64,000 nucleotides of DNA from Granulicella sp. (lineage in GTDB: Bacteria; Acidobacteriota; Terriglobia; Terriglobales; Acidobacteriaceae): the NCBI GenBank assembly GCA_025357875.1, contig JANYLK010000218.1, forward strand, positions 88,127 through 152,126, read 5' to 3'. The notes under the pieces were generated by a model that was not told the origin of the DNA, did no database searches, and was given only the letters and a program-made list of their open reading frames with translations. The position numbers were made by a program, and so were the translations under genes. This document shows positions 17,676 through 27,937 of this stretch, in pieces (position 1 is the stretch's first letter; every line of letters starts with the position of its first letter).

Positions 17676-18173
17676 CTACTTCAATATCTCAAGTGAAGAT
17701 GTGACCATATTCTTTTCCGCTTGCACAGCAGTTGCATTCATTTCATACGACCGAGTCGCGCCCATCAGGTCGACCATCTCGGTCAGCGGGTTGATGTCGG
17801 GAAACGCGACGTACCCGTTCGGCCCTGCATCCGGATGCTGCGGGTCATATCGCTCAAGCGGCGCGCTCTGATCGCTCAAGACTCCCGCGACCTCCACACC
17901 TCCCGCAGTAGTTGCCCTCCCGAATCCCGCGCGAAATCCAGCAGGCGAAGCTCCAGCCATATTGGCATTTCCATATCCTCCCATTCCCAGCAAAGACGAG
18001 GCGAATCCATCGCCGGACGTCTGTTGGAAGACGACATGCTGTCGCCGGTATGGTCCACCGTCAACGGTTCTGGTGGTCTCGGCGTTGGCCATATTCGCTG
18101 CGACTACTTCCGCACGCACTCGCTCCGCCTGGAGCGCCGAAGCGCTAATGTCCATCACGCCAAATAAATTCAT
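17676..18173 (-). CDS. flgC: Proximal rod protein FlgC
   Basis: 165 residues. The N-terminal MNLFGVMDISASALQAERVR and ANMANAETTR and the C-terminal MVDLMGATRSYEMNATAVQA, EKNMVTSSLEILK are the FlgC rod signatures; the latter helix pairs with the N-terminal one in the coaxial rod. The middle has a Gly-rich insert (GMGGYGNANMAGASPAGFRA). The family is ~135-150 residues, so this is slightly long. FlgB and FlgC form the first rod segments with FliE. Confidence 0.94.
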   Translation of the reverse strand: MNLFGVMDISASALQAERVRAEVVAANMANAETTRTVDGGPYRRQHVVFQQTSGDGFASSLLGMGGYGNANMAGASPAGFRAGFGRATTAGGVEVAGVLSDQSAPLERYDPQHPDAGPNGYVAFPDINPLTEMVDLMGATRSYEMNATAVQAEKNMVTSSLEILK

Positions 18174-18218
18174 CGCCCCGCTACCTTGAGCGTCTGCTCC
18201 GCAGCCGCCTCCAATTTC

Positions 18219-18572
18219 CTATTTGTCTGCACGGATTGCATCCATCACCCGCGTGAACTCTGTTTTCAGCAGAGAGACCCCGGCGCGAAACTCCAACTGC
18301 GTCTTGGCCAGTTGCATTCCTTCGCGGTCCATCGAAACATTGTTCCCGTCCGGCCTTGCCGTCAGACCATCTACGTTGTGGACGTTAACAGACGGAACGG
18401 CCAAACCGTTGGTTCCCAGCGCCCGCGAAAATTCATTGGCAAAGTCAAACTCCTGGGTTTTGTATCCAGGTGTATCGATATTCGCCATATTCTCTGCAGT
18501 CAACTTCATCTGGTCGCTGGCAAGATCCAGATACCGTTGCAGCGCATCGCTGGTCGCTGTCGTCACTTGCAC
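18219..18572 (-). CDS. flgB: Proximal rod protein FlgB
   Basis: 117 residues from GTG 18572, chosen because GGAGG lies seven bases upstream; a TTG at 18593 is open but would place that sequence inside the gene. DALQRYLDLASDQMKLTAEN, MANIDTPGYKTQEFDFANEF is the rod family N-terminus and the end (QLAKTQLEFRAGVSLLKTEF) is the partner helix. It is the first gene of the flagellar cluster. The 90 bases separating it from the efflux gene upstream must hold its promoter unless the efflux transcript reads through; no consensus promoter is clear. Confidence 0.93.
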   Translation of the reverse strand: MQVTTATSDALQRYLDLASDQMKLTAENMANIDTPGYKTQEFDFANEFSRALGTNGLAVPSVNVHNVDGLTARPDGNNVSMDREGMQLAKTQLEFRAGVSLLKTEFTRVMDAIRADK

Positions 18573-18683
18573 TGGTCTGCCTCCATCTCTCAACTAGACG
18601 GAAAGCAGTCACAGGGCCAAAGGCTGACGAGCATCATGAGAGGGCTCTTACAATCGCAATCGCTGCTCTGCGCCCGTAGGCGG

Positions 18684-20219
18684 CTACTTCTGGATCGCGG
18701 TCTCTGCGGGTGTCAATTTCCTGGAGACATCTGCCGGTGTCGGTAGTTGTGTGCTGTCCCAACCGCCGCCTAGAGCGACAATCAGCTGAACGGAAGCGGT
18801 CATCTGCTGTGTGTGCAGAGTGGCCAACGTCTGCTGATCGCTCAGCAGCGTTGTCTGTGCCGTCACCAAGTTGATATACGGGTCGATCCCAGTCTGGTAA
18901 CGGGCCGTCTCCAAGTCAACAAACTGCTGGCCCGACTGTGCCGCGAGTTGTTGCTGCTGGATTTGTTGCGACAGGATGCGCGCGGTCGAGAGATAGTCCT
19001 CGACCTGCTGGAATGCTGTAAGCACCGTCTGGCGGTAACTCGCAACATCCGCGTTATAGATCGCCGTATACCGGTTTACCGTTGCTCGCCGCAGGCCGCC
19101 ATCGTAGATGGACTGAGAGACTGAAGGCCCTACTGACCAGAAGCGGCTCGACCATTTAAATAAGTTGGTCAAACTGGAACTCTGCAATCCGCCACCTGCC
19201 GTCAACGTAAGCGCAGGATAGAACGCAGCATCGGCAACTCCGATGGCTGCATTAGCGGATGCCATCGCGCGTTCGGACGCAGCGATGTCAGGTCGACGCT
19301 CCAGCAACTGGGACGGTACACCGATCGGCACTTGTGGGGGCACCGCATTGAGTGGCCTCACTAAGATGGAAAACGAAGAGGGATCGGCGCCGATCAACAC
19401 CGCAATGGCATGTTCATATTGGGCACGCGCCACGCCTACATTAAGGGATGCAGCCTGCGCGTTCTCCAATGTGTTTTCCGCCTCGACTACGGAAAGTTGA
19501 GTTCCTACTCCGGTCTCGTACTGCGCCCGAGTATATTCGAACGATTTCTGATCATCCGCAACGGTCTGCTCAAAGACCGCCTGCAAGGCATCCTGTCCGC
19601 GAAGCTGGAAGAAAAACACAGCGAGACCGGCCTGCTCAGTCAGTCGCTGATTTTCCAGGTCAGCCGCGCTGACCTGCGCTGAATATTGCGACTGGCGAAT
19701 TGTATTGCGAATTCGGCCCCACAGGTCCGGTTCCCAGGATACGTCGAAAGGGAGGGATGTAACGTCATTCTGCCTATTAGTACTTGCGACCGTCTGCGTC
19801 GTCCCGTTGTTGGAGGAGTTGGACGAGTTGGCGGACGACTGACTGTGCTGATAGGAGGGACCAAACCCTACCGTTGGATAAAGCTGCGAGCGTGCCTCTG
19901 CCACTACCGCACGCGACGCAATGAAATTTTCAAAGGACTGCCGGATCGTCTGGTTATCGATGTTGAGCTTTTCTTCCAGTGCATTCAACTCTGGATCGTT
20001 GTATATCTCCCACCATTTTCCATGCAGCATGGCATCCTGCGGCTGTGCAACCTTCCAGGCATCGGACCCAGGCGAGGGCGTCGGCAACTCCTTGTACGAG
20101 ACCGGCGGCGCCTGCGCAATTGCGGGTGGCCTCTGGTACTTCGGGCCGACTCGGCAACCGGTCAGTAATACCGCCGCGAGTGTGGAAGCGACTACGGAGC
20201 AGAGACGAGGAGTGGTCAT
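18684..20219 (-). CDS. RND efflux outer-membrane lipoprotein (OprM/NodT family)
   Basis: 511 residues. A lipoprotein signal ends in LLTGC (Cys at about 22), followed by RVGPKYQRPP, the standard OprM/NodT start. Two repeats of the outer membrane efflux domain (about 60-265 and 290-480) form a trimeric beta-barrel plus periplasmic alpha-tunnel; motifs include YNDPELNALEEKL, GVGTQLSVVEAENTLENAQA, QLLERRPDIAASERAMASAN and QTVLTAFQQVEDYLSTARIL. It is the last gene of the mdtABC-like operon and should give the tripartite pump its exit duct. Confidence 0.93.
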   Translation of the reverse strand: MTTPRLCSVVASTLAAVLLTGCRVGPKYQRPPAIAQAPPVSYKELPTPSPGSDAWKVAQPQDAMLHGKWWEIYNDPELNALEEKLNIDNQTIRQSFENFIASRAVVAEARSQLYPTVGFGPSYQHSQSSANSSNSSNNGTTQTVASTNRQNDVTSLPFDVSWEPDLWGRIRNTIRQSQYSAQVSAADLENQRLTEQAGLAVFFFQLRGQDALQAVFEQTVADDQKSFEYTRAQYETGVGTQLSVVEAENTLENAQAASLNVGVARAQYEHAIAVLIGADPSSFSILVRPLNAVPPQVPIGVPSQLLERRPDIAASERAMASANAAIGVADAAFYPALTLTAGGGLQSSSLTNLFKWSSRFWSVGPSVSQSIYDGGLRRATVNRYTAIYNADVASYRQTVLTAFQQVEDYLSTARILSQQIQQQQLAAQSGQQFVDLETARYQTGIDPYINLVTAQTTLLSDQQTLATLHTQQMTASVQLIVALGGGWDSTQLPTPADVSRKLTPAETAIQK

Positions 20220-20247
20220 AGTGTTTTACTTCCATGGTTCATCAGGT

Positions 20248-23200
20248 TTAATCCGAAGCAGTTGGAATGGCAGCGTCATCGGGATGGTAGGTATCCCGCT
20301 CCCGCCCCATCACCCGAAGGCGCAGGCGATCCAGGGCGAGATAGACGACGGGAGTGGTGTAGAGGGTAAGCAACTGGCTTACGACGAGGCCGCCCACAAT
20401 TGTGATGCCAAGCGGACGGCGGAGTTCAGAGCCGGTGCCGGTCCCGAATGCGAGCGGAAGAGCTCCGAAGAGGGCTGCCATCGTGGTCATCATGATGGGC
20501 CTGAAGCGCAGCATACAGGCCTGGAAGATGGCGTCTTCCGTGCTCATGCCTCCTTCCCGCTCGGCCTGTAGCGCAAAATCGATCATCATAATGGCATTTT
20601 TCTTGACGATGCCGATGAGCAATACGATACCGATGATCGAGATAACATTCAGGTCCTGCTTGAACATCATCAGTGCAAGCATGGCGCCGACGCTCGCGGA
20701 GGGCAGTGTGGAGATGATCGTAAGGGGATGTACAAGGCTTTCATAGAGAATCCCCAACACGATATAAACCGCAAACAGCGCTGTTATTATCAGGATCCAC
20801 TCGTTGGCCAGCGACTGCTGATAGGCCTGGAGTGTGCCGGCAAAGAATCCGCGGACTGTGGATGGAATGCCTAGTTCCTGCTGCATCTGATCGATGGCCA
20901 GGGTCGCGTCACTCAAGGGATATCCAGTCGCCAGGTTGAACGACACGGTGACGGATGGAAACAAGCCGGTGTGGTTCAGCGACAGGGGCGTCGTGCTCGA
21001 CTGGACCTTGGCCATGGATAAAAGTGGGGTATTGCCGGTGACGGTTGAATTATTTGTAGATGTGTGAAGGTATATATCTTTTAGTCCTGCGGGAGTTGCC
21101 CAGTATTGAGGCGCTACTTCAAGGATGACGTAATACTGATTCAATTGCGTATAGATCAGCGAAACCTGTGACTGGCCGAAGTTGGCGTATAGAGTGGAGT
21201 CGAGTGAACTGACGGTTTGGCCAAGCCTCGCAGCGGTGATCCGATCGAACGTTATAAGCTGGTCGAGGCCACCGTTCTGCTGATCGGAGCTGACGTCCAG
21301 GAGGCCGGGAAGCTTCTTCATGGCCGCCAGCAATTTCGGGCCCCATGTCTGGAGGTCATTCACGTTGTCGGCCTGAATCGTGTACTGATACTGGGCGTTG
21401 CCTCCCCGCCCTCCGATGCGAAGATCCTGCGATGCCTGTAGGAAGGTGGATGCCCCTGTAATCTGGCCCAATTTTGGCCGCAGTCGATCAATTACTTCAG
21501 CGGCGCTCACCTTCCGCTCATTCAGCGGCTTAAGGTTCACAAAGATATTTCCTGTGTTCGTGGCGCCCCCACCCCCGGTAAATCCAATGACATTCCGTAC
21601 GGCCGGATCGTTCCTGATTACACTCTGGGCTTGTAGCAGCGCTGCATTCATCTCGGGAAACGATGCATCCTCGGGCCCGCGCAACGCACCGTTCAACTGG
21701 CCTACGTCCTGCTGCGGAAAAAAGCCCTTCGGAATTTTTATCGCCGTGGCCACGTTGAGCGCAATCGTCAGCAACAGTACGGTGAGGATCAGGCCAGGAT
21801 TATCCAGAGCCCAGTGCAGGCTCCTACGATACAAGTTCAGCACCAAATCAAAAAATCGCTCTGACAGCATGTAAGCACTGCCATGCGTCTTGCTGCGTTC
21901 ACTCTTCAGCAAATAGGCGCACATCATCGGGGTTGTGGAAAGCGAGATCATCATTGAGACGATGATCGCGGCGGAAAGTGTCACTGCGAATTCGCGGAAC
22001 AATCGTCCCACGATCCCGCCCATCAGGAGAAGAGGAAGAAAGACCGATATCAGGGAGATACTGATTGTAACTACCGTGAAACCAATTTCACGTGCTCCTT
22101 TCAGCGAGGCAGCGAAAGGTTCTATGCCGTCTTCTATGTGACGAGAGATGTTTTCCATCACCACGATTGCATCGTCGACTACGAACCCCGTGCAGATAGT
22201 CAGCGCCATCAGCGACAAGTTGTCCAGCGTGTACCCAAATAAGTACATCACTGCGAAGGTACCGATCAGTGAGGTAGGCACGGCGACTGCTGGAATTAAT
22301 GTAGCTCGTGGGTTTCGCAGGAAAATGAATACAACGAATATTACTAGTGCGACCGAGACTAAAAGTGTGTATTCCACGGTGCGCACGGATGCTTTGATGG
22401 TTGTCGTGCGATCCATCACCACGGTGAGATCAATTCCTTGAGGGATCGAGGACTTTAGCGACGGGATCTGGGCGTAGATCCGACTGACGGTATTGATGAT
22501 GTTCGCGCCGGGCTGGCGAGAGATGATCAGGAGTACGGCGCGCTTGCCGTTCAGATACCCGCCTGTGCGTACGTTCTGTACGGAATCGATCACATCCGCC
22601 ACATCGGACAGACGCACCGTAGCGCCATTCCTATATCCCACGATCAACGGCTGGTAGTCTTCAGCTTTAGAGATTTGGCCGTTCACCACAATATCGGCAC
22701 TGGTATTTCCGTTGCTTATCCGACCGCGGGCCAAGTTGGAGTTTTGTAGGCTCAAGACCGACCGGAGGCTTGCCATGGTAAGGCCGTAGCTCGCCAGTTT
22801 GGTGGGATTGACCTCAACCCGAACTGAGGGCAGCGCTCCGCCGCCTACATTTACCTGGCCGACTCCGGAAATCTGTGAGATCTTTTGCTGCATCACCGTC
22901 GAGGCTGCGTCGTACATCTTGTCCGGCCCGTAGATGTCAGAGGTCAGGCCAAGAATCATGATCGGAGCATCGCCAGGATTTACTTTGCGATAGGTCGGAT
23001 TCCCGGGAAGATTTGCTGGCAGATATGTGCGTGCTGCATTGATCGCCGCCTCTACATCTCGGGCGGCTCCATCGATATCCCGGCTGAGATCGAACTGGAT
23101 CGTGATCCCGGTTGAGCCTAGCCCACTGGATGACGTCATCTCAGTGACTCCCGCTATGTGCCCCAACTGCCGCTCAAGAGGCGTGGCGACGGAAGAGGCC

Positions 23201-23376
23201 ATGATCTCGGCACTTGCGCCAGGGAGACCAGCGTTGACCGAAATCGTCGGAAAATCTACCTGTGGCAGGGGTGAGACGGGAAGCACCTGAAACGCAATAC
23301 CCCCCACAATCGCAATCGCGACGGTCAGCAGCGTTGTCGCTACCGGCCTGTGGATGAATGGTGCGGAGATATTCAC
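20248..23376 (-). CDS. mdtC: RND multidrug efflux permease, MdtC/MuxC-type
   Basis: 1042 residues with the 12-helix RND (AcrB-superfamily) pattern: FIHRPVATTLLTVAIAIVGG at the N-terminus, two large periplasmic loops, a proton-relay region (FVVDDAIVVMENISRHIEDG), and the second-half repeat (LYESLVHPLTIISTLPSASV, GIVKKNAIMMIDFALQAERE). Its ATG overlaps the stop of the first permease (23373-23376). Two distinct permeases in tandem after one MFP are typical of MdtABC, where a heteromultimer of B and C exports bile salts, novobiocin and similar compounds; the substrate here is unknown. Confidence 0.92.
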   Translation of the reverse strand: MNISAPFIHRPVATTLLTVAIAIVGGIAFQVLPVSPLPQVDFPTISVNAGLPGASAEIMASSVATPLERQLGHIAGVTEMTSSSGLGSTGITIQFDLSRDIDGAARDVEAAINAARTYLPANLPGNPTYRKVNPGDAPIMILGLTSDIYGPDKMYDAASTVMQQKISQISGVGQVNVGGGALPSVRVEVNPTKLASYGLTMASLRSVLSLQNSNLARGRISNGNTSADIVVNGQISKAEDYQPLIVGYRNGATVRLSDVADVIDSVQNVRTGGYLNGKRAVLLIISRQPGANIINTVSRIYAQIPSLKSSIPQGIDLTVVMDRTTTIKASVRTVEYTLLVSVALVIFVVFIFLRNPRATLIPAVAVPTSLIGTFAVMYLFGYTLDNLSLMALTICTGFVVDDAIVVMENISRHIEDGIEPFAASLKGAREIGFTVVTISISLISVFLPLLLMGGIVGRLFREFAVTLSAAIIVSMMISLSTTPMMCAYLLKSERSKTHGSAYMLSERFFDLVLNLYRRSLHWALDNPGLILTVLLLTIALNVATAIKIPKGFFPQQDVGQLNGALRGPEDASFPEMNAALLQAQSVIRNDPAVRNVIGFTGGGGATNTGNIFVNLKPLNERKVSAAEVIDRLRPKLGQITGASTFLQASQDLRIGGRGGNAQYQYTIQADNVNDLQTWGPKLLAAMKKLPGLLDVSSDQQNGGLDQLITFDRITAARLGQTVSSLDSTLYANFGQSQVSLIYTQLNQYYVILEVAPQYWATPAGLKDIYLHTSTNNSTVTGNTPLLSMAKVQSSTTPLSLNHTGLFPSVTVSFNLATGYPLSDATLAIDQMQQELGIPSTVRGFFAGTLQAYQQSLANEWILIITALFAVYIVLGILYESLVHPLTIISTLPSASVGAMLALMMFKQDLNVISIIGIVLLIGIVKKNAIMMIDFALQAEREGGMSTEDAIFQACMLRFRPIMMTTMAALFGALPLAFGTGTGSELRRPLGITIVGGLVVSQLLTLYTTPVVYLALDRLRLRVMGRERDTYHPDDAAIPTASD

Positions 23377-26300
23377 GACTGACCCGCAAATGCTGGATCG
23401 TTATCGGCAACCTTCCGTCCCGACTTGCGCGAGAAGCGGTGCGCCAAGTTGTCGAAGAAGATATAAATAACCGGCGTCGTATAGAGAGTCAGAACCTGGC
23501 TGACTATGAGACCACCAACGATGGTGATGCCGAGCGGCCTGCGCAGTTCCGAACCAATGCCACTTCCAAACGCAAGAGGAATGCCTCCGAGAAGCGCGGC
23601 CATCGTTGTCATCATGATTGGACGGAAACGAATGAGACAGGCATCGTAAATTGCCTCAGTCGAGTTCTTGCCCTGATTTCGCTCGGCATCGAGGGCGAAG
23701 TCCACCATCATGATGCCATTCTTTTTGACGATGCCGATCAGCAAGACGATGCCGATGATTGCCACGATGCTCAGGTCCTGATGAAACAGGAGGAGTGCAA
23801 GAAATGCGCCCACGCCTGCCGAAGGAAGCGTTGAAAGAATCGTGATGGGATGGATGAAGCTTTCGTACAGAACACCCAGCACGATGTATACCGTGACCAA
23901 CGCAGCCAGAATCAGGAGAGGCTCGTTGGACAACGAATTCCGGAAGGATGCCGCTGTACCTTGAAAATCGGCTTCGAGGCTGGGTGGCATGTTCATGTCC
24001 TTTTGCAGCTTGTCAATCCTGGCAATGGCGCTGCCGAGCGAAGCGTTAGGAGCCAGATTGAACGACACAGTTATGGAAGGAAATTGTCCTTGGTGAGTAA
24101 TAGAAAGCGGCTCGGTCGTCGTCTCGAAATGTGAGAACGCGCTGAGCGGAATGGCACGCCTTGGCGTTGAATTTGCTGCACCGGCGGAATTCGCACCACC
24201 CACCGACGACGTTGTGCCTGGGGCGAGTACGCGGCTTGGGGATGTCAGCGTGTTCGCTGTCGGAGTATACAGCGCGGACGCCGAGAGGGCATTCGATCCA
24301 GCCGAGGTGGAACCGTTTCCAGACGATGTGGAAGATCCTGCTCCTGTTGTACCCGTAGCTGCATTTGCCTGAATGTAGATGTGATCCAACATGTCGGGAT
24401 CGAGTTGAAACTGCGGCTGAGCCTCCAAGATTACGTGGTACTGATTTAATTGCGTATACATGGTGTTGATCTGCCGCTGACCGAACGCATCGTAAAGCGT
24501 ATTGTCGATGGTCGTCGGAGCAATACCCAGTCTGGAAGCGGTCGCTCGGTCGATTACCAGCGATACCGCAAGCCCACCAGCCTGTTGGTCGGTTGCAACA
24601 TCTTCCAGTTCCGGCAAACCCTTCAGCTTTTCGACAAACTTATTCGCCCAGAGATCCAGTTCATTTTGGTCCGGGTCTTCCAGCGTGTACTGATACTGGG
24701 TACGGCTGACGCGATCGTCGACGGTGATGTTCTGCACCGGTTGCATGAAAAGCTGTATCCCCTCGACCTTGTCAAGTTTTGGCCCAAGTCGGCGAATCAC
24801 ATTGGCTGCACTCAAATCGCGCTGATTGAGCGGCTTCAGATTGATCGATATTCTGCCGCTGTTAGTAGTGGTATTCGTTCCATCCGCTCCGATGAACGAT
24901 GACAAGCTCTCGACGGCTGGATCTTCAAGAATGATCTTTGCCACCTCCTGCTGCTTCGCCATCATCCCTTTTGAGCCAATAGTTTGCGGAGCCTGAGTGA
25001 TGCCCTGGATGACCCCCGTATCCTGTAGCGGGAAGAATCCTTTGGGGATCACGGTGTAGAGAAATATTGTCAAAAGCAGCGTTGCTACGGCGACAAGCAG
25101 TGTGATCGTCTGAAATCGGAGGACGAACTTAAGGGTCCGTCCATAAAACGCAATCATCGATTCGAAAGCACGCTCGGAAGCTTTGAAGAGGCGACCCTGC
25201 TGCGCTTCGGGATTATGCTTTAGAATTCTCGACGCCATCATCGGCGTCAGCGTCAGAGAGACGACTGCGGAGATAACAATCGTGACTGCCAGCGTTACTG
25301 CAAACTCGCGGAAGAGGCGGCCGACCACATCACCCATGAACAGCAGAGGAATTAGCACAGCAACCAGGGATACAGTCAACGAAACGATGGTGAAGCCGAT
25401 CTGTTCAGCGCCCTTGAGCGCCGCCTGCATCGGTGAGTCCCCTTCCTCAAGGTAGCGGGAGATGTTTTCCACCATAACGATGGCATCGTCTACGACGAAT
25501 CCGGTCGAAATGGTCAACGCCATCAGCGACAGGTTATCGAGGCTGTAACCGAGCGCGTACATTGCTCCGAACGTGCCGACAAGGGACAGGGGCACCGCCA
25601 CGCTGGGAATTATCGTGGCATACAGACTCCGCAGAAAGAGGAAGATTACCATTACGACAAGGGCAACCGTCAAAAGCAATTCGAACTCAACGTCGTCGAC
25701 CGACGCTTGAATTGAAGTAGTCAAATCGGTGAGTGTTGTGACCTTGACCCCTTGAGGTAGGTTTACTTCAAGTTGTGGCAATAGCCGCTTGATACTGTTG
25801 ACGACGGTGATGGTATTTCCGCCAGGCTGCCGCTGCACATTGAGGATGATGGCTGGTGTCTGGTTCATCCAGGCCGCTTGGGTGTTATTTTCAACGCCGT
25901 CGACGATGGTGGCGACATCAGTCAGCATCACCGGCGCGCCATTCCGGAAAGCAACGACTACCTTTTTGTAATCCTGAGTCGTGACCAGCTGGTCGTTGGA
26001 GTCGATTTGATAATCCTGATGCGGGCCGTCGAAACTTCCTTTGGCAGCATTGACACTGGAACTGCTGACCGCCGTCCGCAGATTCTCCAGATCGATGCCG
26101 TACGAGGACAGTGCCGTTGGATTCGCCTGGATGCGGACGGCCGGCTTTTGCCCGCCGCTGATGCTTACCAGGCCCACGCCGCTCAACTGCGATATCTTCG
26201 GTGCCAGTCGCGTATCAACCAAGTCTTCGACCTGGGAAAGCGGTGTGGTGTCGGAGGTGATTGCCAACGTAAGCACGGGAGCATCGGCGGGATTTGTCTT

Positions 26301-26690
26301 GCTGTAGATTGGCGGCGAAGGAAGATTTGCAGGCAGAAAGCTCTGCGAAGCATTGATCGCCGACTGAACCTCCTGCTCGGCTATGTCGATATCCAAATTC
26401 AGATTGAACTGCAGAACGATGACCGAATTACCGGCCGAACTGGTCGACGTCATCTGGCTCAGACCCTGTAACTGACCGCACTGGCGCTCAAGCGGAGCGG
26501 TCACGGTCGTCGCCATTACCTCGGGGCTGGCTCCTGGGTAAAAGGTAAGTATCTGAATGGTCGGGTAATCAACCTCGGGCAGTGCTGAGACCGGGAGTTG
26601 CTTATAGGCAACGATACCGATCAACATGATCGCCGCCATTAGCAAAGACGTCGCAACCGGCCGAAGGATGAAGGGGCGTGACGGGCTCAA
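23373..26690 (-). CDS. mdtB: RND multidrug efflux permease, MdtB-type, with a Ser/Gly/Thr-rich insert
   Basis: 1105 residues, about 60 longer than its neighbour MdtC-like permease. The usual RND features are present: SPSRPFILRPVATSLLMAAI start, GFVVDDAIVMVENISRYLEE with the membrane Asp pair, and LYESFIHPITILSTLPSAGV in the second half. The extra length is a low-complexity block at roughly residues 775-845 (GTTGAGSSTSSGNGSTSAGS and following) in the second periplasmic domain, where the MdtC-like partner has only a short loop. The ATG overlaps the MFP stop. It probably forms a heterotrimer with the next gene. Confidence 0.92.
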   Translation of the reverse strand: MSPSRPFILRPVATSLLMAAIMLIGIVAYKQLPVSALPEVDYPTIQILTFYPGASPEVMATTVTAPLERQCGQLQGLSQMTSTSSAGNSVIVLQFNLNLDIDIAEQEVQSAINASQSFLPANLPSPPIYSKTNPADAPVLTLAITSDTTPLSQVEDLVDTRLAPKISQLSGVGLVSISGGQKPAVRIQANPTALSSYGIDLENLRTAVSSSSVNAAKGSFDGPHQDYQIDSNDQLVTTQDYKKVVVAFRNGAPVMLTDVATIVDGVENNTQAAWMNQTPAIILNVQRQPGGNTITVVNSIKRLLPQLEVNLPQGVKVTTLTDLTTSIQASVDDVEFELLLTVALVVMVIFLFLRSLYATIIPSVAVPLSLVGTFGAMYALGYSLDNLSLMALTISTGFVVDDAIVMVENISRYLEEGDSPMQAALKGAEQIGFTIVSLTVSLVAVLIPLLFMGDVVGRLFREFAVTLAVTIVISAVVSLTLTPMMASRILKHNPEAQQGRLFKASERAFESMIAFYGRTLKFVLRFQTITLLVAVATLLLTIFLYTVIPKGFFPLQDTGVIQGITQAPQTIGSKGMMAKQQEVAKIILEDPAVESLSSFIGADGTNTTTNSGRISINLKPLNQRDLSAANVIRRLGPKLDKVEGIQLFMQPVQNITVDDRVSRTQYQYTLEDPDQNELDLWANKFVEKLKGLPELEDVATDQQAGGLAVSLVIDRATASRLGIAPTTIDNTLYDAFGQRQINTMYTQLNQYHVILEAQPQFQLDPDMLDHIYIQANAATGTTGAGSSTSSGNGSTSAGSNALSASALYTPTANTLTSPSRVLAPGTTSSVGGANSAGAANSTPRRAIPLSAFSHFETTTEPLSITHQGQFPSITVSFNLAPNASLGSAIARIDKLQKDMNMPPSLEADFQGTAASFRNSLSNEPLLILAALVTVYIVLGVLYESFIHPITILSTLPSAGVGAFLALLLFHQDLSIVAIIGIVLLIGIVKKNGIMMVDFALDAERNQGKNSTEAIYDACLIRFRPIMMTTMAALLGGIPLAFGSGIGSELRRPLGITIVGGLIVSQVLTLYTTPVIYIFFDNLAHRFSRKSGRKVADNDPAFAGQS

Positions 26691-27937
26691 GGAGCGTTAC
26701 TCCCACTGGAGTTGGCCGCAGTTTGCCTATTGTGAATCGCGACGGCGGCGCCATCCTGTAGTTTGTCAAAGCTGCTTGTTGCCAGCACATCTCCCGGATT
26801 GATGCGCTCAACCTGAGCCCTCTGGCCATCGATCACACCCTCGGTAATGGGCCTCATGTGCGCCTTATTATTGGCGAGAACATATACAAACGCGGCTTGA
26901 CCGTTATGTTGTATTGCAGCGGTTGGGATCAGGGTCGCGCCAAACAGCGTCTTCACCAATAGACGCGCGTTCACAAACTGATTGGGAAACAGCGATGAGT
27001 CCTTGTTCGCGAAAGACGCTCGCGCCTTCACCGTGCCTGTAGTCGTGTCGATCTGGTTGTCCAGGGTCAACAGGGTGCCCTTAGCCAGTTGCTTCAGATC
27101 GGTTCGATCGAAGGCATCCACTTCAAGCTTCGCCCTTTGCTGTAACCGCGGCTGGATTTGCCCGAGACTATCTTCGGCAATGGTGAAGACCACGGTAATT
27201 GGCTGGATCTGCGTGACCACGGCAAGAACCGTTGTCCCATTCGCCTGGACGACGTTGCCCGGATCAACGAGGCGCAAACCTATGCGGCCGGGAATAGGAG
27301 ATGCGATGTGGCAAAAGTCGACCTGAATCTGGTCATACTGCACAGTACCCTCGTCATTGTGTACCGTTCCTTGATCCTGCTGGACCAGCTTTTCCTGATC
27401 GTCGAGAGTCTGTTTGGGGATAGCGTTTCTTGCCCATGCCGCTTGATATCGGGCAAGGTTCATTTTTGCCTGGTCCAGCAGGCCTTGATCCCGCTCCAGA
27501 ATGCCCTGAGCCTGGGCGAGAGTCGCTCTATACGGACGCGAATCTATCTCAATCAGGGGATCACCCTTGCGTACGAGTTGACCTTCCTTGAAGTGAACGG
27601 CGGTCACAATGCCGTTGACCTGGCTTGTAATTGAGGACGTATAGACGGGCGTCACGGTCCCAATAGCGTCAATATAGACGCCGATGTCTCCCTGCTGCGC
27701 GGTCGTCGAAGTAACAGCAACCGCTCCTCCTGCCGCATTTCGGCGGCCCGGCCCTTGTGCAGGAGCGGCCTCATGATGGCGCAGAACGAGAAAAAATCCC
27801 GCCGCGAAGAAAGCTAACAGCGAAATCCATACCACAGCCCGAACACCATTGCGGCGAGTGGGTTTTTGTGGATCAGTCGAGGCAGGAAGTTGATGATCGG
27901 GATTGACGATCGGGGGCTGATTTGAATCCGATTGCAA
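26687..27937 (-). CDS. mdtA: RND efflux membrane-fusion protein, MdtA-type
   Basis: 416 residues from TTG 27937 (GGAG six bases upstream). One N-terminal membrane segment (VRAVVWISLLAFFAAGFFLVL, about 28-48) anchors it to the inner membrane. It has the lipoyl half-motifs (IGTVTPVYTSSITSQVNGIV and KEGQLVRKGDPLIEIDSRPY), a helical hairpin (QAQGILERDQGLLDQAKMNL) and beta-barrel and proximal domains (HIASPIPGRIGLRLVDPGNV). It bridges the two permeases and the outer-membrane lipoprotein. First gene of the four-gene operon. Confidence 0.93.
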   Translation of the reverse strand: MQSDSNQPPIVNPDHQLPASTDPQKPTRRNGVRAVVWISLLAFFAAGFFLVLRHHEAAPAQGPGRRNAAGGAVAVTSTTAQQGDIGVYIDAIGTVTPVYTSSITSQVNGIVTAVHFKEGQLVRKGDPLIEIDSRPYRATLAQAQGILERDQGLLDQAKMNLARYQAAWARNAIPKQTLDDQEKLVQQDQGTVHNDEGTVQYDQIQVDFCHIASPIPGRIGLRLVDPGNVVQANGTTVLAVVTQIQPITVVFTIAEDSLGQIQPRLQQRAKLEVDAFDRTDLKQLAKGTLLTLDNQIDTTTGTVKARASFANKDSSLFPNQFVNARLLVKTLFGATLIPTAAIQHNGQAAFVYVLANNKAHMRPITEGVIDGQRAQVERINPGDVLATSSFDKLQDGAAVAIHNRQTAANSSGSNAP

